Source of the DNA: Candidatus Nanopelagicales bacterium
GTDB lineage: Bacteria; Actinomycetota; Actinomycetes; S36-B12
Direction: 5' to 3'
Assembly: GCA_030827125.1 (NCBI GenBank)
Contig: JAURFD010000005.1
Location: 1 to 53,045 of the forward strand
Length of the DNA stretch: 53,045 nucleotides
How positions within the stretch are numbered: position 1 is the stretch's first letter; every line of letters starts with the position of its first letter. Below the pieces are notes generated by a model. It saw nothing but the letters and a program-made list of their open reading frames with translations, made no database searches and was not told the origin of the DNA. Positions 7,573-15,584 of the stretch are shown piece by piece. The position numbers and the translations under genes are program-made.

Positions 7573-10530
7573 GTGACTGATCGCTCGGCGTCGCTGTCCG
7601 GACTCCTCGCCCGGCGCGGTTTTGATGACCCCGCGTGGGCCGAGTCCCAACTCCAGCGCCTGCCGGGTGTCGAGCCCGCTCGCCTCATCGAGCCGTTGGG
7701 TGCGGCAGCCGATCCAGACCAAGCCCTGGCCTCACTGGTCGCGCTGGCCGAAGCCGGGGTAGACATCGGTGTCCTCGCAGCGGACGAGCCCGCCCTCCAC
7801 GCCTTCGTCACCGTCGCGGGGACGTCGAGGGCACTGGCGGAGCATCTCGTGCGCCATCCGGGACTCGTGCCGGCCCTGGGCCGTATCGAGTCGACCAGCC
7901 CCACACCGGAGGCCCGTCGAGCCGTTCTACTCTCCGCCATCGGAGCCAACCCCCACGACGTCGAGCCCGTGACACGCAATATCGAGGCGATGAACCTGCT
8001 GCGGGTGGCCTACCGGGACGAACTCGTGGCCACTGCCGTCCGCGACCTTGTGTACGGGGCTCCCCTGGACGTGGTGGGGGCTGAACTCGCGGACCTTGCT
8101 GACGCCGCCCTGGACGCGGGGTTAGCCATTGCTCGCGCAGACCTCCCCGCGGATGCCGAACCGTGCCGTCTTGCGGTCATCGCGATGGGCAAGTGCGGTG
8201 GCCGGGAACTGAACTATGTCAGCGACGTCGATGTCATCTTCGTCGCCGAGCCCATCCCCGGGGGGGACGAAGGGGCGGCGCTCAAGACCGCCACCCGCCT
8301 GGCGAGCGGAATGATGCGCGCCTGCTCGGAGTCCACGCCCGAGGGATCCCTGTGGCAGGTGGATGCCGCGCTGCGCCCGGAGGGCAAGCAGGGGGCGCTC
8401 ACGCGAACGCTGGCCTCGCACGTGGGGTACTACGAGCGCTGGGCGAGTACATGGGAGTTCCAAGCGCTGCTCAAGGCGCGGCCCGCGGCCGGGGATCGCG
8501 AATTGGGTGAGGCGTACATCGATGCGGTGTCACCGTTCGTCTGGTCTGCAGCTGATCGTGATGGCTTCGTCAACGACGTGCAGCGTATGCGACAGCGGGT
8601 TGAGGATCACGTGCCGGGCAAGGAGGCCGATCGGCAACTGAAACTGGGCCGTGGTGGTCTGCGTGATGTCGAGTTCGCCGTTCAACTGCTGCAGCTCGTG
8701 CATGGGCGCTCCGATGTCATGCTGCGTAGTTCCACCACGCTGGAAGCGCTCGAGGCGCTGTCACTGTGGGGTTATGTGGGTCGGGAGGACGGCGCGACGC
8801 TGGCGACGGCGTATCGCTTCCTGCGCACCTTCGAACATCGGATACAACTGCAGGACCTCAAGCGAACGCACATCGTCCCGGAATCCCATGTCGATCTCCG
8901 GCGCATCGGGCGTTCCCTGGACTTCCGACAAGATCCCGTCGAGGAGCTGTCGGCGGAGTGGCGACGTCAAGGGCGCGAGGTGAGGCGGATCCACGAGAAG
9001 CTCTTCTACCGACCGCTGCTCAACGCGGTCGCGCGGCTTGATGCGGGGGATGCGCGCCTCACCACCGAGGCGGCACATCAGCGATTGACGGCACTGGGTT
9101 ACACCGATCCCGAGGGCGCCCTGCGTCACCTCCAGGCGCTCACGTCCGGGGTGTCGCGTCGTGCGGCGATCCAGCGCACGTTGCTCCCGGTGCTCCTCGG
9201 CTGGTTTGCCGATGGCCCCGATCCGGACGCCGCACTCCTCGGTTTCCGCCGCATGAGTGACGATCTCGGGTCCACTCCGTGGTACCTACGCCTACTGCGT
9301 GACGAGTCGCTGGCTGCCGAACGGATGGCACGCATCCTCACCGCGAGTCGATTCGCATCCGATCTGCTGCTGCGATCACCGGACGGTGTGTCGCTGCTCG
9401 TTGATGATGCGGATTTGCAGCCACGGTCGCGGGAGAGCCTGGAGAGTGAGGCGCTGAGCGCGGTACTCCGTCACGACAGTGCTGAGAGTGCCGCGGCGGC
9501 CATCCGATCTATCCGTCGCCGCGAACTCTTCCGCATTTCGGCCGCCGATCTCCTCGGTCGCCTGTCGACGCAGGACGCCATGGTGGCGATCACCGACGTG
9601 ACGACAGCCTCTCTGGTGGGGGCCCTGCAGATTGCCGTGCGTTCTGCCGCCGCTGCGTCCCCCGATGGTCGGGTGCCCACACGCTTCGCGATCATCGCGA
9701 TGGGTCGCTACGGCGGTCAGGATATGGGCTACGCGAGCGACGCGGACGTGATGTTCGTGCACGACCCCCTCCCGGGCGCCGACGAGAAGGTCGCCACGGA
9801 CGCCGCGATCGCTATGGCGAACGAAGTGCGCCGACACCTCATGGCCCCGTCTGCTGATCCGCCGTTGGAGGTGGACGCTGACCTGCGCCCGGAGGGTCGA
9901 CAGGGACCGCTGGTGCGCACCTTGGAGTCCTACCGCGCCTACTACGAGCGCTGGTCGTCACCCTGGGAGGCTCAAGCGCTCCTGCGCGCGCGCCCGGTGG
10001 CGGGAGACCCCGATCTCGGCGCGGCCTTCCAGGAACTGATCGATCCCTTGCGGTGGCCGCCGGGTGGGCTGCCCACCGACTCACTACGGGAAATGCGACG
10101 GCTGAAGGCGCGCATGGAGTCCGAGCGGCTGCCGCGCGGAGCCGATCCGACGCTGCACACCAAACTTGGGCGCGGTGGGTTGTCCGACGTCGAGTGGGTC
10201 GTGCAACTCCTTCAAATGGACAAGGCCGCCGAGGTGTCGACGCTTCGCACCACCTCAACGCTCGACGCGCTCGATGCTGCGCGGATCGCCGGGCTTGTGG
10301 ACGGGTCTGATGCGGCGGTGCTCTCGGAGGCGTGGCTGCTCGCGACCCGTGTCCGGAACGCCTATGTGCTGGCCACCGGGCGCGGCTCGGACCTCATTCC
10401 GTCGCAGGGCGCGGACCTCGCCTCGGTGGCCTTCATCTGTGGGTTCGACCCGCCCGCCGAGCTCCTTGAGGAGTACTGGCGTGCCACGCGTCGCGCCCGC
10501 ACGGTCGTGGAGCGGCTGTTCTACGGATAG
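7573..10530 (+). CDS. glnE: Bifunctional glutamine synthetase adenylyltransferase/adenylyl-removing enzyme
   Basis: GlnE adds AMP to, and removes it from, the regulatory Tyr of GlnA (Tyr401 of the GlnA in this window). At 985 residues it has two nucleotidyltransferase modules: the N-terminal removase with MGKCGGRELNYVSDVDVIFV (SDVD at 217-220) and the C-terminal adenylylase with MGRYGGQDMGYASDADVMFV (SDAD at 722-725). Each is followed by an all-helical GlnE/GlnD-UR-EII domain (KLGRGGLRDVEFAVQ and KLGRGGLSDVEWVVQ). The GTG start has TAGCGT ending 7 nt upstream and no Shine-Dalgarno. No PII gene is in the window. Confidence 0.97.
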   Translation: MTDRSASLSGLLARRGFDDPAWAESQLQRLPGVEPARLIEPLGAAADPDQALASLVALAEAGVDIGVLAADEPALHAFVTVAGTSRALAEHLVRHPGLVPALGRIESTSPTPEARRAVLLSAIGANPHDVEPVTRNIEAMNLLRVAYRDELVATAVRDLVYGAPLDVVGAELADLADAALDAGLAIARADLPADAEPCRLAVIAMGKCGGRELNYVSDVDVIFVAEPIPGGDEGAALKTATRLASGMMRACSESTPEGSLWQVDAALRPEGKQGALTRTLASHVGYYERWASTWEFQALLKARPAAGDRELGEAYIDAVSPFVWSAADRDGFVNDVQRMRQRVEDHVPGKEADRQLKLGRGGLRDVEFAVQLLQLVHGRSDVMLRSSTTLEALEALSLWGYVGREDGATLATAYRFLRTFEHRIQLQDLKRTHIVPESHVDLRRIGRSLDFRQDPVEELSAEWRRQGREVRRIHEKLFYRPLLNAVARLDAGDARLTTEAAHQRLTALGYTDPEGALRHLQALTSGVSRRAAIQRTLLPVLLGWFADGPDPDAALLGFRRMSDDLGSTPWYLRLLRDESLAAERMARILTASRFASDLLLRSPDGVSLLVDDADLQPRSRESLESEALSAVLRHDSAESAAAAIRSIRRRELFRISAADLLGRLSTQDAMVAITDVTTASLVGALQIAVRSAAAASPDGRVPTRFAIIAMGRYGGQDMGYASDADVMFVHDPLPGADEKVATDAAIAMANEVRRHLMAPSADPPLEVDADLRPEGRQGPLVRTLESYRAYYERWSSPWEAQALLRARPVAGDPDLGAAFQELIDPLRWPPGGLPTDSLREMRRLKARMESERLPRGADPTLHTKLGRGGLSDVEWVVQLLQMDKAAEVSTLRTTSTLDALDAARIAGLVDGSDAAVLSEAWLLATRVRNAYVLATGRGSDLIPSQGADLASVAFICGFDPPAELLEEYWRATRRARTVVERLFYG

Positions 10531-10546
10531 GCCCTACACTCTGGCC

Positions 10547-10855
10547 GTGCTGATCGTTTGGGAAGTTGTGGGGTGGGGTGGAGCCGTGCTTCTCGTCACC
10601 GCCTACGCGCTCGTCGCCACGCATCGGCTCGACGCTCGCAGCAAGACCTATCACCTGATGAATCTCGGGGCCGCCGTGCTCCTCACGGTGTACTCCATCG
10701 TCAAGTTCGCCTGGGCTCAGGTAGCCCTCAACGCCTTCTGGGGAGCGGTCGCCGTCATCGGCATCATCCTAGCGATCACGGCAGCACGCGGGCTTACGAC
10801 CGCGGCGGTCGAACCCGATCCCGAACCCGGCGTAGAACCCGTCCGGGAAGGGTGA
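10547..10855 (+). CDS. CBU_0592-type small membrane protein
   Basis: 102 residues starting LIVWEVVGWGGAVLLVTAYA, with about three hydrophobic segments (3-24, 37-56, 62-81) and an acidic Pro/Glu tail. The pattern (a Gly-rich first helix, then a YHLMNLGAAVLL segment) matches the CBU_0592 family of small bacterial membrane proteins of unknown function. The GTG at 10547 has TACACT (10535-10540) ending exactly 6 nt upstream, a clear leaderless promoter just after the glnE stop, so the gene can be transcribed independently. Its last 62 nt overlap the 3' end of the convergent sulfotransferase gene. Confidence 0.75.
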   Translation: MLIVWEVVGWGGAVLLVTAYALVATHRLDARSKTYHLMNLGAAVLLTVYSIVKFAWAQVALNAFWGAVAVIGIILAITAARGLTTAAVEPDPEPGVEPVREG

Positions 10856-11966
10856 GACGCGCCTCCCGCTCGTTGCGACGACGAATCAGCTCAGCCTCGT
10901 AGTCCATCGCATTCGCGGTGGCGAAGGCTCCGGCCGCGGCGACCTCCTCGGGGGCTGCCCGATTGTGGCTCGCCGCAGAGTCGGGAACCCGAAGGTCCTC
11001 CAGATCACCGAGCAGGGTCACGCCGGTTGAGCGCACGTCATCGATATCGACATCGGCCCAGGTTTGAACCGGCTTGAGGAACCTGCTGGGCAGCAGGAGC
11101 GGGGCACCGCGATCGGGACGGTCGAGGAATCCACCGGAGAGCAGACGCTGCTGCAACTCGTTGGTCGTCTTGCGATTCCAGCCGCGGCGCTTGGCTTCGA
11201 CGTTGAGCGCATGCAGGAGAATGGCCTCCGCGCGCGTGGAGCCGACGTTGGCAATGAAGGCGGGCAGGCGTGGAGGCGTCTGTGGCAGTCCGGGGGCGTC
11301 CACGGCCTCGCGGAAGCGCTCCCACAGCAGTGTCGATGGCGCCCCGGGTTTGGGCAGGGTGACGATGCGGACGTGTTCCGGGCCGACCAGGTCCTGCCAC
11401 CGCCGCACGAGGGCACCGTAGGCGTAGGACCGCCAGAAGGTCTGGTGGCGCTCGGTATCCCACGTCGACTGCATCTGGAGCGGCGAGTCTGCCCCGCGTT
11501 CCCTGGTGCGCCGCTTGAGGTAGGCCTTGTAGTCCTGGGTGTGGGTGTTGCGCACATGCTGCTGCCAGGACGACGGCAGGATGCGGCCGAGGTCGCGCAT
11601 CGTGATGACCACGTCGATGGTGGGGGACGCCAGGCCGTCGAGAAGTCGCCGGGCCGCGGGCGGCCGTAGGCCGCCGATCATCTCAGCGGAGATGATCGCG
11701 GTCCCGTCCCAACCCTTGATGGCGTTCACCAGGCCGGTCCAACCGGAGCCGTCCTTGCCGGTCCAGCGATTGGACTCTTTGCTCTCCTCGTTGTGGGTGA
11801 GGTCGGTGACCGCGCCGACGTGGTTGTAGTCCTCCTGATCCCGGTAGTCGATCGGGTAGAGCACACCGTGCGACGTCAAATCATGGGAGAGCAGTTGAAG
11901 GACGCGTTGGAGGTACGTCGTCCCGGTCTTGCGGGGGCCGATATGTACGACAAGTCGCTGAGCCAC
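10794..11966 (-). CDS. Sulfotransferase-like P-loop protein
   Basis: 390 residues. The N-terminus AQRLVVHIGPRKTGTTYLQR carries the 5'-phosphosulfate-binding loop of PAPS-dependent sulfotransferases (xxGxxKTGTTxLQ). The segment TIDVVITMRDLGRILPSSWQQHV resembles the 3'-phosphate-binding RDP/S region. The acceptor is unknown; in actinobacteria such enzymes modify cell-surface glycolipids or polysaccharides. The basic C-terminus (RVLRRVRDRVRPPRS) may contact membrane or substrate. The GTG start has TAGTGT ending 6 nt upstream (leaderless). No glycosyltransferase neighbours are present, so the role remains open. It is separated from glnA by the islet. Confidence 0.72.
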   Translation of the reverse strand: MAQRLVVHIGPRKTGTTYLQRVLQLLSHDLTSHGVLYPIDYRDQEDYNHVGAVTDLTHNEESKESNRWTGKDGSGWTGLVNAIKGWDGTAIISAEMIGGLRPPAARRLLDGLASPTIDVVITMRDLGRILPSSWQQHVRNTHTQDYKAYLKRRTRERGADSPLQMQSTWDTERHQTFWRSYAYGALVRRWQDLVGPEHVRIVTLPKPGAPSTLLWERFREAVDAPGLPQTPPRLPAFIANVGSTRAEAILLHALNVEAKRRGWNRKTTNELQQRLLSGGFLDRPDRGAPLLLPSRFLKPVQTWADVDIDDVRSTGVTLLGDLEDLRVPDSAASHNRAAPEEVAAAGAFATANAMDYEAELIRRRNEREARLTLPGRVLRRVRDRVRPPRS

Positions 11967-11993
11967 CCCGCGACACTACCCGAGAGTGGAGGC

Positions 11994-12032
11994 AAAAAAG
12001 CGGATGGGGACCGCGGTGTGCGGTCCCCATCC
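11994..12032 (-). terminator. Strong intrinsic terminator, minus strand (probably the original glnA terminator)
   Basis: A perfect 12-bp inverted repeat GGATGGGGACCG / CGGTCCCCATCC (12002-12013 and 12021-12032) with a 7-nt loop is followed on the minus strand by GC and six U (11999-11994). It serves transcripts coming from higher coordinates. It lies 86 nt beyond the YYDI-stop copy at 12118-12133, where a glnA terminator would sit before the islet inserted. Confidence 0.9.
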
Positions 12033-12118
12033 ACTCCTACGCGCGAGGCGATGCGACGCGTGGTCAAAACCCGCGACGAGGCCCGCACGCGCGAACTCTC
12101 GCCGGAGGCGGATCGGAT

Positions 12119-12133
12119 TAGATGTCGTAGTAC
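12119..12133 (+). repeat. Left 15-bp direct repeat (glnA 3'-end copy, putative att core)
   Basis: TAGATGTCGTAGTAC is identical to 14052-14066, where it encodes the last residues and stop of GlnA (YYDI-stop). Here the minus strand again reads Tyr-Tyr-Asp-Ile-TAA but is preceded by unrelated sequence. A short ORF that ends in it (12118-12189, 23 codons) is judged to be a by-product of the repeat. Confidence 0.65.
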
Positions 12134-12245
12134 GGCGATCGTGGGGGTGCGGTGTTGTGGCGTGAAAGCGTGAAAAGCGTTGGTGTCATTGGGAAACTTG
12201 GGTTAGCGATTGCGTGCGTCGTCGTGCGTTGAACCGCCATATTTG

Positions 12246-12285
12246 AGCCACTTTTCTGCCACTCCAGCCACTTTTCTGCCACTCG
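12246..12285 (-). repeat. Two tandem 20-bp arm-type repeats
   Basis: AGCCACTTTTCTGCCACTCC (12246-12265) is followed directly by a copy differing only in the last base (12266-12285). The core CACTTTTCTGCCACT recurs in relaxed form at 13961-13985 near the other border of the islet. Paired short repeats near both ends are typical of tyrosine-integrase arm-binding sites. The rest of 12033-12369 holds no recognisable gene. Confidence 0.6.
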
Positions 12286-12369
12286 CACGGCGGCCGCAGG
12301 TGCTACTTCGCTCTCACCGTCACCGCAAGGACCAAGTAGGCCGGCGACCCTCCGCGCCCATCCAACGAA

Positions 12370-12404
12370 AACGCCCCCACCATCGCCTTGATGGTGGGGG
12401 CGTT
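12370..12404 (-). terminator. Intrinsic terminator after the small Cys-rich gene
   Basis: Perfect 15-bp stem AACGCCCCCACCATC / GATGGTGGGGGCGTT (12370-12384 and 12390-12404) with loop GCCTT. On the minus strand the stem ends GCGTT and continues TTCGTTGG, a short U-rich stretch. It begins 8 nt after the stop codon of the gene at 12412-12612. Confidence 0.85.
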
Positions 12405-12411
12405 CGCTCGT

Positions 12412-12612
12412 CTAGTCGGCTAACGGCGGGACCGCCAGGTCGTCGTCGCACAAGCAAATTTTTGCGCCGTCAATCTGCCATTCCTGGAAGCACTCGGGGC
12501 AGCGGTTTTCCTCCATCCACGCGCTCGGCTCAATGGTCACCTGCCAGCCTTCGTCCAGCATCGCTTGGACGTAGGGCCACAGACTCTCCTTGTCCAAATC
12601 GAAGTTGTCCAT
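12412..12612 (-). CDS. Small Cys-rich (zinc-ribbon-like) hypothetical protein in islet
   Basis: 66 residues from the ATG at 12612. The acidic N-terminus is MDNFDLDKESLWPYVQAMLD; residues 38-55 contain CPEC...CLC, a possible metal-binding ribbon. The ATG has neither a Shine-Dalgarno nor a -10 hexamer in leaderless position. The frame is open upstream for 32 more codons, up to the TAG that ends the preceding membrane-protein gene in the same frame, without any ATG, GTG or TTG. The true N-terminus is therefore uncertain: non-canonical start, coupled translation, readthrough or a truncated gene are all possible. Followed directly by a terminator, which supports a real transcript. Function unknown. 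Confidence 0.55.
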   Translation of the reverse strand: MDNFDLDKESLWPYVQAMLDEGWQVTIEPSAWMEENRCPECFQEWQIDGAKICLCDDDLAVPPLAD

Positions 12613-12708
12613 GCCGTTGTCGTCAATGGGCGCACCGTCGAAAGTTCCTACTCCGATGCGGAATTGCTGGCCTTGACTCGCTAAGTCACTGGCTTGTCGA
12701 TCAGAGGT

Positions 12709-13611
12709 CTAGTCAGCTTCAGCGTCTAACGCGCCAGTGGGCTCACTCTGGCTCTCTTCGTGCGTCTGATGCCTGCGAATCAAGAACATAGTGCCGATGA
12801 AGATGCCACCAATGACGATGAAACTCACAAACCCGGTCACGAGTCCACGGTTGGACGGATATTGATCGGTGAATTCATCGAAGATGTCAGAGGCCAACGT
12901 GAGGACGAAAGCCTGGCTGTTCAGGACGTAGAGCGGAATCTGGAAGAACCCGATGACCAAGCCTGACATGGCGACGACGCCTGTCTCATACCGTTGACTT
13001 TTTCCGGGCGGAGCGGCGGCAATCACGCCGGCAAAGATTAGGCCTAGGAGCGCGATGTTGAGCCAAATGACGTCGGGGATTCCAGGGGAGTTCAAGGCCC
13101 TGAGCCACGCCTGCCTGGCGGTGACGATTTCTTCAAATGCTGCTTCGATTCGCTTCGCTTGATCCGGATCAGCGGAAAGTTGGGAGACCTTGGCGTGTAT
13201 ACCCTGAAGAGTTTTGGTAGGTAGCTCGGCACCCCCAATCGAGATGTCCTTTGAGTCGGCTTTGACCTGCTCGAGAAATGTCGAGAACTCAGCAATGAGT
13301 TCGCTGGCGGCTTTGTCATCGACCTCGTCAACGGCTTCAGCGAGTGAAAATCCGGCTTGAGCCATATTTGTTGCTGCGTCGTAGACCTGCGTGTTCTGTG
13401 ACCACAACGTGTTTACCGAAAAAGTGACGGAGAATGCGAAAGCGGTGCTCAAGAGTGCATAGAGCGTGGCTCGCATTGCGAGTGTTGCCGAGTCAGCTAG
13501 CGGTGATCTCCGAAACAGTCGGACGCCGATGATGACAACCATCGGTGGGAGCAGGGCGATTGCGATTGAGGCCCAGGTAGGAAGTAAGTAAAGGGCGTTT
13601 TCGATAATCAC
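12709..13611 (-). CDS. DUF4239-like (bestrophin-like) membrane protein in islet
   Basis: 300 residues: hydrophobic segments near 10-32 and 46-66, a soluble, partly helical central domain of about 130 residues rich in Glu, Asp and Lys, then three or four more segments (about 180-200, 210-232, 268-290) and an acidic tail. This layout, with FAFSVTFSVNTLW after TM2 and IPDVIWLNIALLG before TM3, resembles DUF4239 proteins; the match is by eye. GC is about 50% in sampled lines, clearly below the neighbours, which suggests transfer. The GTG start has TAGACT (13618-13623) ending 6 nt upstream, so it is leaderless. Cargo of the glnA islet; function unknown. Confidence 0.7.
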   Translation of the reverse strand: MIIENALYLLPTWASIAIALLPPMVVIIGVRLFRRSPLADSATLAMRATLYALLSTAFAFSVTFSVNTLWSQNTQVYDAATNMAQAGFSLAEAVDEVDDKAASELIAEFSTFLEQVKADSKDISIGGAELPTKTLQGIHAKVSQLSADPDQAKRIEAAFEEIVTARQAWLRALNSPGIPDVIWLNIALLGLIFAGVIAAAPPGKSQRYETGVVAMSGLVIGFFQIPLYVLNSQAFVLTLASDIFDEFTDQYPSNRGLVTGFVSFIVIGGIFIGTMFLIRRHQTHEESQSEPTGALDAEAD

Positions 13612-13711
13612 AGGAGAAGTCTAGGCAGTCCTAGTAGACCTATGAAGTGCAAACCAAAGAGCCAGAGCGGAGACGCGTTGGAGACTCTGCGCTCCCTCGC
13701 CGTCGCCGACC

Positions 13712-13831
13712 GGGCTGTACGTCCAGGTGGACCCGGTGACCTTCGACCAGGCGCGCGAGATCCTCGACCGTGCCTGGGCTGGCGCCGCCGGCGATCCCGG
13801 GGACGGGGCGGCCGGTGCGGTCGGGACGTAG
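13712..13831 (+). pseudogene. Truncated ORF, possible C-terminal stub of a tyrosine integrase
   Basis: On the plus strand the codons from 13712 read GLYVQVDPVTFDQAREILDR, then an Ala/Gly/Asp tail and TAG (13829-13831). A hairpin terminator follows 45 nt later. The spacing Tyr-x-x-V-x-P, then an Ala/Leu/Asp helix, is what follows the catalytic tyrosine in many actinobacterial integrases. The upstream 70 nt of the frame is not family-like and soon meets a stop, so the gene body is missing. This is inference from a short segment; another decayed protein is possible. Confidence 0.35.
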
Positions 13832-13875
13832 CCGGCCCCACGAGTTTGTCTGCGGGTGCCTCCCGCGACGACGAA

Positions 13876-13913
13876 CAGCCCCCCGAACCTGATGGCTCGG
13901 GGGGCTGCTTGTT
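13876..13913 (+). terminator. Hairpin terminator, plus strand, after the truncated ORF
   Basis: Stem CAGCCCCCCGA / TCGGGGGGCTG (13876-13886 and 13897-13907), loop of 10 nt, followed by CTTGTTT. It points to a former plus-strand gene ending at 13831. The remaining sequence from 13612 to 14050 contains only this, the ORF stub, the promoter of the membrane protein and the arm-like repeats. Confidence 0.7.
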
Positions 13914-13960
13914 TCCCTGGCGCGCGAGGCGAATCGACGCGAAGGGAGACCCTGTGGATA

Positions 13961-13985
13961 ACTTTCTGCCACTTTCCTGCCACTC
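13961..13985 (-). repeat. Arm-type repeats near the right border of the islet
   Basis: ACTTTCTGCC followed directly by ACTTTCCTGCCACTC, i.e. two copies of ACTTTYCTGCC 10 nt apart. The same core occurs twice at 12246-12285. Located 67 nt from the right att-like repeat. Confidence 0.55.
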
Positions 13986-14050
13986 TGGGCCGGAAATTTC
14001 ACTCAGGGAGGCAATGCCATGGAGGAAATTCGGGTCAAATTCCTTAAGTT

Positions 14051-15472
14051 CTAGATGTCGTAGTACATCTCGAACTCGTGCGGATGCGGGCGCAGGCGGA
14101 TGGGATCCACCTCGTTGGTCCGCTTGTAGTCCACCCACGTCTCGATGAGGTCGGCGGGGAAGACATCGCCGGCCTGCAGGTAGTCGTTGTCGGCCTCAAG
14201 TGCGTCGAGAACCTCCGAGAGGCTGCCGGGCACCTGATCGATCTCGGCCAACTCGTCAGGCGGCAACTCGTAAAGATCCTTGTCGACCGGTGCCGGCGGC
14301 TCGATCTTGTTCTTAATGCCGTCGATGCCAGCGAGCAGCATGGCCGAGAAGGCCAGGTAGGGATTGCTCGACGGATCCGGGACGCGGAACTCGATGCGCT
14401 TGGCCTTGGGCGAAGTGCCGGTGACCGGGATGCGAATGCACGCCGAGCGATTGCGAGCCGAGTAGACGAGGTTCACGGGAGCCTCGAACCCGGGGACCAG
14501 GCGGTGGTAGGAGTTGACCGTCGGGTTGGTGAAAGCGAGCAGTGACGGTGCGTGCTTCAGCAGTCCACCGATGTACCAGCGGGCCATGTCAGACAGCCCG
14601 CCGTAGCCGCGCTCGTCGTAGAACAGTGGCTCACCGTTTTTCCACAGCGATTGATGGCAGTGCATGCCCGACCCGTTGTCACCGAAGAGGGGCTTGGGCA
14701 TGAAGGTCACGGACTTGCCGTTCTGCCATCCGACGTTCTTGATGACGTACTTGAAGAGCATGACCTCATCGGCCGCGCGCTGAAGAGTGTTGAATCGGTA
14801 GTTGATCTCGGCCTGGCCGCCGGTGCCGACCTCGTGGTGGGCGCGCTCGACGACGAGTCCGACCTGCTGCAGAGTCTTCACCATCTCGTCGCGCAGATCG
14901 GCGTAGTGGTCGACCGGGGGCACGGGGAAGTACCCGCCCTTGTAGCGCGTCTTGTAGCCGAGGTTGCCGCCCTCCTCCTCGCGCCCGGTGTTCCAGGCAC
15001 CTTCGATCGAGTCGAGGAAGTAGTAGCCGGCGTTCTGACGGGTCTCGAAGCGCACGTCGTCGAAGATGTAGAACTCAGCCTCGGGTCCGAAGTAGACCGT
15101 GTCGGCGATGCCGGTCGACAGCAGGTAGGCCTCGGCCCTGGCCGCGATGCCGCGGGGATCACGACTGTAGGGCTCATCGGTGAAGGGATCGAGGATTGAG
15201 TGATTGATCACGAGCGTTTTGGCGTCACGGAACGGGTCGACGAACGCACTTGCGGGGTCGGGCATGAGCTTCATGTCCGACTCGTGAATCGCCTGGAAAC
15301 CGCGGATGGACGAACCGTCGAACATGAGACCGTCGGTGAAGGCGTCCACATACGTCTCAGCCGGCACATTGAAGTGCTGCATGACGCCGGGAAGGTCGAT
15401 GAAACGAACATCGACGAACTCCACGCCCTCGTCCCGCATGAACTTCAGGACGTCTTCGGAACTGCTGAACAT
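14051..15472 (-). CDS. glnA: Type I glutamine synthetase (GSI-beta, adenylylation-regulated)
   Basis: GlnA makes glutamine from glutamate, ammonia and ATP. 473 residues, the usual length. Visible: the FDGSSIRGF loop (51-59), metal and substrate sites [10 protein letters not shown] (129-138), [11 protein letters not shown] (212-222) and GSGMHCHQS (267-275), [10 protein letters not shown], and the adenylylation site Tyr401 in KDLYELPP. It is therefore the target of GlnE encoded 4 kb away. The ATG has a strong AGGAGGTG ribosome site. A GlnR box lies about 113-150 nt upstream of the start. The 3' end appears to be the insertion site of the islet, so the gene has lost its own terminator and may read through into islet DNA. 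Confidence 0.98.
   Translation of the reverse strand: MFSSSEDVLKFMRDEGVEFVDVRFIDLPGVMQHFNVPAETYVDAFTDGLMFDGSSIRGFQAIHESDMKLMPDPASAFVDPFRDAKTLVINHSILDPFTDEPYSRDPRGIAARAEAYLLSTGIADTVYFGPEAEFYIFDDVRFETRQNAGYYFLDSIEGAWNTGREEEGGNLGYKTRYKGGYFPVPPVDHYADLRDEMVKTLQQVGLVVERAHHEVGTGGQAEINYRFNTLQRAADEVMLFKYVIKNVGWQNGKSVTFMPKPLFGDNGSGMHCHQSLWKNGEPLFYDERGYGGLSDMARWYIGGLLKHAPSLLAFTNPTVNSYHRLVPGFEAPVNLVYSARNRSACIRIPVTGTSPKAKRIEFRVPDPSSNPYLAFSAMLLAGIDGIKNKIEPPAPVDKDLYELPPDELAEIDQVPGSLSEVLDALEADNDYLQAGDVFPADLIETWVDYKRTNEVDPIRLRPHPHEFEMYYDI
14052..14066 (+). repeat. Right 15-bp direct repeat (3' end of intact glnA, putative att core)
   Basis: TAGATGTCGTAGTAC covers the last four sense codons of glnA (Tyr-Tyr-Asp-Ile), two stop-codon bases and one base of the preceding codon. 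Identical to 12119-12133, exactly 1,933 bp away. Integration here would restore the GlnA C-terminus, changing only the stop from TAA to TAG. Confidence 0.65.
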
Positions 15473-15584
15473 GACACCTCCTGCGCGGTCGCCCGCGACA
15501 TCTATCGCCTCTAGCGGGCCGATCTGATCGAGAACCGAACCCGGTGACGGCGGTTGCCGTCGACGAGGAACCTAGGTACGGGGG

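Larger units (their letters stand above)
12119..14066. mobile_element. Putative integrase-less genomic islet inserted in the 3' end of glnA
   Basis: Seen in sequence: 15-bp direct repeats at both borders; arm-like repeats (ACTTTYCTGCC pairs) inside each border; lower GC in the membrane-protein gene (about 50% in sampled lines versus 65-72% in the flanks); genes not part of the conserved neighbourhood; a strong terminator just outside the left repeat, in the place expected for glnA before insertion; and a possible integrase stub with its own terminator next to the right border. Together these suggest a small site-specifically integrated element that has lost its recombinase. No tRNA is involved. 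No single item is conclusive. Confidence 0.55.

Noticed and set aside
12118-12189. 23-codon ORF on the minus strand ending YYDI-stop, a possible leader peptide
   Set aside because: No ribosome site or -10 hexamer, and its end is fully explained as the displaced copy of the glnA 3' end.
14067-15472. Evidence that glnA itself is damaged by the insertion
   Set aside because: The coding sequence is complete with all motifs and the normal YYDI end; only the downstream region differs.
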